Source: Actinomycetota bacterium (lineage in GTDB: Bacteria; Actinomycetota; Actinomycetes; Nanopelagicales; Nanopelagicaceae). From it: a stretch of 11,785 bases of DNA. The position numbers were made by a program, and so were the translations under genes. Every line of letters begins with the position of its first letter. Position 1 is the stretch's first letter. The stretch spans positions 1-11,785 of the forward strand of contig CANGVO010000016.1 of the NCBI GenBank assembly GCA_947457445.1, read 5' to 3'. A model generated the notes under the pieces. The model did not search any database, was not told the origin of the DNA, and saw only the letters and a program-made list of their open reading frames with translations. This document shows, piece after piece, positions 8,227-11,785 of the stretch.

Positions 8227-9072
8227 TCACAAATTAATCGAGGCGCTGCTCATCTAAACGCAACAGTTTTGGCGAATAAAAGAGTTGGCCAGTATCACCA
8301 GATTGTTTTAGGTATCGGTGATCTCGTTAAAAGTTGTCGTCCCGGTAATTTCGTTGCTATCAAAGTTGGTGGCGAAAGCTCGCGGATGATTCTGCGCCGT
8401 GCTTTTGCAATCTCCCGAGTCGCAGAAAGTGCAAGCTTTGGTGGAACTATGGAGCTAATCGTGGCGCCTCACGGCTCTGGCTCAAAGTGGTTATGTTCAC
8501 AGAGCGAAGGCTCTGAAGTAGATATCGTCGCACCGCTTGGAACCGCATTCGGAATTCCAACATCTCCGGTAAATGCACTTCTAGTTGGTGGAGGTTATGG
8601 TTCGGCTCCTCTGTTCGGCTTGGCCGAAGTCTTAAAAGCGCGAGGCTGCAAAGTAGATATGTTGCTCGGCGCTTCTACGGGAGCGAAAATTTATGCACCG
8701 ATGGAGGGGAAGCGTGCAGTAAATTCTCTAAAGATATTTACCGAAGACGGATCTATGGGAGAACTTGGTCGGGTTACCGAGCCCATTAAAGTTTTGATTG
8801 ATCAAAAATCGGTAGATGTGATTTATTCGTGTGGTCCCATGGGAATGTTACGAGCCATCTCCGAACTCACCGACGATACCGATGTGGTCCATCAATGCGC
8901 GGTAGAAGAAGCAATGGCGTGCGGTATCGGAATCTGCATGACTTGTGTTTTACCTGTAAAGGATGACTCCGGTGCAATATCGATGTTGCGATCTTGTATA
9001 GATGGTCCTGTAATGGATGGGTCACAAGTTCAATGGCATCTCGTAGGCCAAGTTCCAGAGGCCAATCTATGA
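8224..9072 (+). CDS. pyrK: Dihydroorotate dehydrogenase B electron-transfer subunit (PyrK / PyrDII type)
   Basis: PyrK carries electrons from the FMN of PyrD through a [2Fe-2S] cluster and FAD to NAD+. With the start at 8224 it has 282 residues. The ferredoxin-reductase-type FAD domain includes RRAFAIS (58-64), followed by the nucleotide-binding LLVGGGYGSAPLFGLAE. The C-terminal cluster ligands are C233, C238, C241 (in ACGIGICMTC) and C258 (in RSCIDGPV), the spacing of known PyrK proteins. The ATG at 8224 overlaps the carB TAA as TAATG. An in-frame ATG at 8209 would add five residues, but its AGGA touches the start codon; from 8224 the same AGGA is 15 nt away. Translation therefore probably relies on coupling to carB. 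The stop overlaps the pyrD start in ATGA (9069-9072). Confidence 0.93.
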   Translation: MSQINRGAAHLNATVLANKRVGQYHQIVLGIGDLVKSCRPGNFVAIKVGGESSRMILRRAFAISRVAESASFGGTMELIVAPHGSGSKWLCSQSEGSEVDIVAPLGTAFGIPTSPVNALLVGGGYGSAPLFGLAEVLKARGCKVDMLLGASTGAKIYAPMEGKRAVNSLKIFTEDGSMGELGRVTEPIKVLIDQKSVDVIYSCGPMGMLRAISELTDDTDVVHQCAVEEAMACGIGICMTCVLPVKDDSGAISMLRSCIDGPVMDGSQVQWHLVGQVPEANL

Positions 9073-10007
9073 GCAACTTCGATTTTTCAACAACGCTAGG
9101 AAATGCTTTCTTCAACACCCCAGTTTTCACAGCCAGTGGTTGCGCCAGCTCAGGTAAAGAGTTGGCACAGTTTTTTCCACTTAAGGATATTGGGGCAGTA
9201 GTAACTAAATCTGTTATGAATAAGCCTAGGTACGGGCGACCAACTCCGCGCATGGCCGAAACCCCTTCTGGCATGTTGAATTCAATTGGTTTACAAGGTC
9301 CGGGAATTGAAGCATTCCTCGCAAAAGATATCCCTTGGTTAGTTGAACAAAATTCGCGTGTAATCATTTCCATAGCAGGAGAAACTGTTGAAGAGTACGC
9401 AACGCTCGCTCGAAAAGTTAGATCAGTTCCCGGGATAAGTGCTATTGAAGTAAATATCTCTTGTCCAAATGTAGAAAATCGAGGACTTGTTTTTGCGTGT
9501 GATCCGGATTCGTCTCGACGCGTTATTGATGGCGTTCGCAAGACTATTGGTGGAGAAATCCCCATAATTGCCAAGCTTTCTCCTGATGTTACAAACCTGC
9601 CGTCGATCGCCCAAGGAGTAGTTGAATCAGGTGCTGATGCTCTCGCTTTAATCAATACTGTTCTTGGCATGGTGATTAATTTGGAGACAATGCGACCACA
9701 TCTTGGCGGAAAGACCGGTGGATTATCGGGACCTGCGATCAAGCCAGTTGCCGTTCGTGCGATCTATCAAGTTCACGCGGCAATGCCAGATGTGCCTATT
9801 CTAGGAATGGGTGGCGTTTCATCCGGACGCGATGCCCTTGAATTAATTCTGGCAGGAGCATCAGGAGTAAGTGTTGGCACTGCTAGTTTTGGCAATCCAC
9901 ACGCAGTGATAGAAATTCAACGTGAACTTCGTGAGCTGTTAATTGCTAAAGGCTTTCCTACATTAAAGTCGGCCATTGGTTATGCGCACAGAGAGGCAAG
10001 TGAGTGA
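9069..10007 (+). CDS. pyrD: Dihydroorotate dehydrogenase, class 1B catalytic subunit
   Basis: This FMN enzyme oxidises dihydroorotate to orotate. It has 312 residues and is cytosolic, with no membrane-binding N-terminal helix of the quinone-linked class 2. Class 1 features are TKSVMNKPR (46-54), MLNSIGLQGPG (69-79), and the catalytic-base C132 in VNISCPNVENRG; class 2 enzymes have serine here. K169 lies in AKLSPDVT, and the phosphate-binding loops are GMGGVSSGRDA and SVGTASF. PyrK directly upstream identifies class 1B, a heterotetramer using NAD+. The ATG at 9069 is chosen because it overlaps the pyrK stop (ATGA) and has AGAGG 7 nt upstream (9057-9061). The frame stays open back to 8994, but that part overlaps the PyrK cluster-binding region and does not resemble PyrD. 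Confidence 0.95.
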   Translation: MSNFDFSTTLGNAFFNTPVFTASGCASSGKELAQFFPLKDIGAVVTKSVMNKPRYGRPTPRMAETPSGMLNSIGLQGPGIEAFLAKDIPWLVEQNSRVIISIAGETVEEYATLARKVRSVPGISAIEVNISCPNVENRGLVFACDPDSSRRVIDGVRKTIGGEIPIIAKLSPDVTNLPSIAQGVVESGADALALINTVLGMVINLETMRPHLGGKTGGLSGPAIKPVAVRAIYQVHAAMPDVPILGMGGVSSGRDALELILAGASGVSVGTASFGNPHAVIEIQRELRELLIAKGFPTLKSAIGYAHREASE

Positions 10008-10714
10008 AAGCCCCAATCATTTTGGCTGTAGACACCTCAGATCTTGATACAGCGATATCTTGGATAGAAGCCACCAAGGAAAGCGTGAGTGTTTATAAAC
10101 TTGGTCTTGAGTTTTATTTGAATTTCGGTGCAGCCGGCGTGGCCAATGTTATGTCACGTACGGGTGCAGATATTTTTCTGGATCTGAAACTGCATGACAT
10201 CCCACATACCGTCTCTGGTGCAGCAAGAGCAATTGCTCAATTACAACCGAAATTCTTGACTGTTCACGCAAGTGGCGGCTCTGCCATGGTCAAAGCAGCA
10301 GCGGATGCCGTACCAAATATTTCAATAACCGCGGTAACAATCCTTACCTCAATCTCAGAGAGCGATTTATTCGAGATTGGTTATGCAAATCCAGCGTTAG
10401 AAAGTGCTGTGGCCCTATCAAAACTTGCGGTTAATGCGGGGGCGAAAGCAATTGTTTGTTCGCCACTTGAAACGGCAGCGATTAGAAGTGCGCTAGGCGA
10501 AGGACCAATAATTATTACGCCGGGAGTAAGACCTCTCTCGGAAGCGGGTGGAGATGATCAAGTTCGTACTATGACTCCGGCAGATGCTATTTCTGCGGGC
10601 GCAAATTACGTTGTCATTGGTCGCCCGATCACCAAAGCTTGGGCAGACGGGGCCAAGGCGATGAACACGAAGGCGCGTGCGATCGCCGATGAGATTCTTT
10701 CGGCAATTGCGTAG
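10004..10714 (+). CDS. pyrF: Orotidine-5'-phosphate decarboxylase, type 1 (short form)
   Basis: PyrF decarboxylates OMP to UMP, the last step of the pathway. The 236-residue protein is a TIM barrel with the type 1 catalytic signature D60-x-K62-x-x-D65 in FLDLKLHDIPHTV, the phosphate loop TPGVRP (172-177) and IGRPI (205-209). It begins with GTG, overlapping the pyrD TGA as GTGA, with GAGAGG (9991-9996) 7 nt upstream. The oddity is the subtype: as I recall, Mycobacterium and Streptomyces have the longer type 2 enzyme with a different active-site motif in the same operon position. This may be an in-place replacement by an unrelated-clade pyrF, or a feature of the lineage. The function itself is clear. 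Confidence 0.95.
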   Translation: MKAPIILAVDTSDLDTAISWIEATKESVSVYKLGLEFYLNFGAAGVANVMSRTGADIFLDLKLHDIPHTVSGAARAIAQLQPKFLTVHASGGSAMVKAAADAVPNISITAVTILTSISESDLFEIGYANPALESAVALSKLAVNAGAKAIVCSPLETAAIRSALGEGPIIITPGVRPLSEAGGDDQVRTMTPADAISAGANYVVIGRPITKAWADGAKAMNTKARAIADEILSAIA

Positions 10715-10723
10715 AGTCAGCCT

Positions 10724-11602
10724 GTGCCTATACCGCCGAAGTTAACTGATGCACAGCGAAAGAGTGCACTGGCGAAATCAACTGCTGCCAGACAAGTGCG
10801 AGCATCTACAAAGGCGCGAGTTAAAGCGGGTGAGTTAACTCTTTCTGCTGTATTTGAACTTGCACAGAGTGATGAAGCAATAGCTAAGATGCGAGTTGTT
10901 GAACTATTAGAATCTTTTTCAGGCGTTGGTAAAGTTAGAGCCATTGCAACGTTAGATCGCTTATCAATTTCGCAGACCCGCCGTATTCAAGGGTTGGGTA
11001 GCGCGCAACGCGCCAAACTTCTCCTTGAATTTCCTGATCGCGTTGCGGCTACCAAACGTGGAAAACTTATAGTTCTCTCTGGTCCAGGTGGCGTAGGAAA
11101 GAGCACAGTGGCGAAATCTCTGCGACAGACACAGACATTCTGGGTAAGTATTTCCGCAACAACACGAGCGGCCCGACATAATGAGGTCGATGGAGTTGAT
11201 TACTACTTCTATTCCGATGCTGAGTTCGATAGCGCGATTAAGTCTTCTCTTTTCTTAGAGTGGGCCGAATTTGCAGGATCAAGATACGGAACTCCACGTA
11301 AACCAGTTGAAGATGCTTTGCGAGACGGAAAGAATGTATTGCTAGAAATCGAAATCGCTGGTGCACGTCAAGTCAAAGATCGAGCGCCGGAGGCTGTACT
11401 TGTCTTTCTCCAACCACCATCATGGGAAGAACTGGTATCGCGCCTTGAAGGTCGCGGTACGGATTCTCCTGAACGCCGAGCCGCTAGATTGGCGCTGGCT
11501 CAAGATGAACTTGCACAATCGAGCTTTTTTGACTTAAACGTCGTAAATGAGCGCGTAGAAGAGGTCGTAGAACGCCTGATAGGATTGGCCACACACCAGT
11601 AG
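10724..11602 (+). CDS. gmk: Fusion of actinobacterial integration host factor (mIHF/sIHF) with guanylate kinase
   Basis: One 292-residue frame carries two proteins that are separate neighbours (mihF, gmk) in Mycobacterium and Streptomyces. Residues 1-102 match the whole mIHF/sIHF nucleoid protein: PPKLTDAQR, the basic helix, KMRVVELLES, and the DNA-binding helix-two-turn-helix GVGKVRAIATL with TRRIQGLGSAQR. After about ten linker residues (103-112), residues 113-292 form a complete guanylate kinase (GMP + ATP to GDP + ADP). Visible are the P-loop GPGGVGKST (120-128; usual GPSGVGK), the GMP-binding S144-x-T-T-R-x-x-R151, YGTP (188-191), EIAGARQVK and the lid-region RLEGRGTDSPE. The start is GTG, 9 nt after pyrF, with a weak AGAG. 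No ATG, GTG or TTG stands at the domain border, so a separate kinase start is unlikely. The domains are certain; what the fusion does is unknown. Confidence 0.93.
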   Translation: MPIPPKLTDAQRKSALAKSTAARQVRASTKARVKAGELTLSAVFELAQSDEAIAKMRVVELLESFSGVGKVRAIATLDRLSISQTRRIQGLGSAQRAKLLLEFPDRVAATKRGKLIVLSGPGGVGKSTVAKSLRQTQTFWVSISATTRAARHNEVDGVDYYFYSDAEFDSAIKSSLFLEWAEFAGSRYGTPRKPVEDALRDGKNVLLEIEIAGARQVKDRAPEAVLVFLQPPSWEELVSRLEGRGTDSPERRAARLALAQDELAQSSFFDLNVVNERVEEVVERLIGLATHQ

Positions 11603-11629
11603 ACATTTAGCTTTATTTCGCACGTAACC

Positions 11630-11635
11630 AGGAGG
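11630..11635 (+). promoter_or_regulatory. Strong ribosome binding site of rpoZ
   Basis: AGGAGG, complementary to the 16S rRNA 3' end, is spaced 5 nt from the rpoZ ATG. It is the best Shine-Dalgarno in the window and fixes the start of a gene cut off by the window edge. The 38-nt gap before rpoZ (11603-11640) shows no terminator and no clear promoter. Confidence 0.85.
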
Positions 11636-11640
11636 ACCAA

Positions 11641-11785
11641 ATGGACGGAATCACTAATCCACCAATCGATGAGCTTCTCGATAAGAGCGGATCTAAGTAC
11701 AGCTTGGTTCTCTATGCTGCAAAGCGCGCCCGTCAGATCAATGCCTATTACTCACAACTAGGTGAAGGTCTTCTCGAGTACGTAG
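11641..11785 (+). CDS. rpoZ: RNA polymerase omega subunit, 5' part (cut by window end)
   Basis: Forty-eight codons are visible, from an ATG with AGGAGG 5 nt upstream to the window edge. The translation contains [34 protein letters not shown] and EGLLEYV, which agree closely with the N-terminal half of actinobacterial omega (about 90 residues in full). Omega binds the beta' subunit and helps RNA polymerase assembly. In other bacteria it contributes to a ppGpp site, which is not testable here. The position after mihF/gmk is the standard actinobacterial order, so dfp/coaBC and metK may be expected downstream. Confidence 0.95.
   Translation, partial: MDGITNPPIDELLDKSGSKYSLVLYAAKRARQINAYYSQLGEGLLEYV

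Noticed and set aside
8994..9068. Upstream extension of pyrD by 25 residues
   Set aside because: The extension overlaps the conserved PyrK C-terminus and has no PyrD-like sequence. The ATG at 9069 has a good ribosome binding site and the standard ATGA overlap.
8867..9742. 291-residue open frame on the minus strand opposite pyrK and pyrD
   Set aside because: It lies entirely antisense to two well-recognised enzymes, is rich in Ser/Pro/Arg as shadow frames are, and resembles no family I know.
11603..11640. Terminator between mihF-gmk and rpoZ
   Set aside because: The 38-nt gap has no GC-rich stem or U run, so read-through into rpoZ is more likely.
1..11785. Mobile elements, CRISPR arrays, tRNA/rRNA genes or tandem repeats
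   Set aside because: I found no direct-repeat array, transposase frame or RNA gene; nearly all bases belong to recognised coding sequences.

Overview
The window is a de novo pyrimidine (UMP) biosynthesis operon inside a gene neighbourhood typical of Actinobacteria. From left to right it holds: the 3' end of nusB; a bldD-like regulator on the minus strand; pyrR-pyrB-pyrC-carA-carB-pyrK-pyrD-pyrF on the plus strand; one gene that fuses an actinobacterial integration host factor (mIHF/sIHF) to guanylate kinase (gmk); and the 5' end of rpoZ. From memory, Streptomyces and Mycobacterium share the framework nusB / bldD / pyrR-pyrB-pyrC / carA-carB / pyrF / mihF-gmk-rpoZ. The window has moderate GC with many A/T-ending codons, almost no intergenic DNA, and start/stop overlaps at every pyr junction. 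This suggests a small-genome, lower-GC actinobacterium, perhaps of the freshwater acI (Nanopelagicales) type. The phylum is well supported; the lineage is an inference.

Layout: 1-399 nusB end; 392-895 (minus) bldD-like gene, overlapping nusB by 8 nt tail to tail; 896-1019 the only real non-coding stretch, shared by the bldD and pyrR 5' ends; 1020-10714 eight pyr genes; 10724-11602 mihF-gmk; 11603-11640 a short gap with a strong ribosome binding site; 11641 onward rpoZ, cut by the window edge.

How the genes work together: CarA/CarB make carbamoyl phosphate from glutamine, bicarbonate and ATP. PyrB condenses it with aspartate, PyrC closes the ring to dihydroorotate, and PyrD/PyrK (class 1B, NAD-linked) oxidise that to orotate. 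PyrF decarboxylates OMP to UMP. PyrE, which makes OMP from orotate, is not in the window. PyrR is the UMP-sensing RNA-binding regulator. A hairpin carrying a near-consensus PyrR-binding loop lies directly against the pyrR Shine-Dalgarno sequence, which implies translational repression of the first cistron, probably passed on to later cistrons by the overlaps.

The points most worth a second look are the mIHF-guanylate kinase fusion; a canonical A_AAA_AAG slippery heptamer right before the carB stop that would open into the pyrK frame, at the only pyr start without a normally spaced Shine-Dalgarno; the PyrR hairpin; a type 1 PyrF where the well-known actinobacteria have the long form; and a BldD homologue that keeps the c-di-GMP-binding signature. 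I saw no wholly new multi-gene system, mobile element, CRISPR array, tRNA or rRNA.
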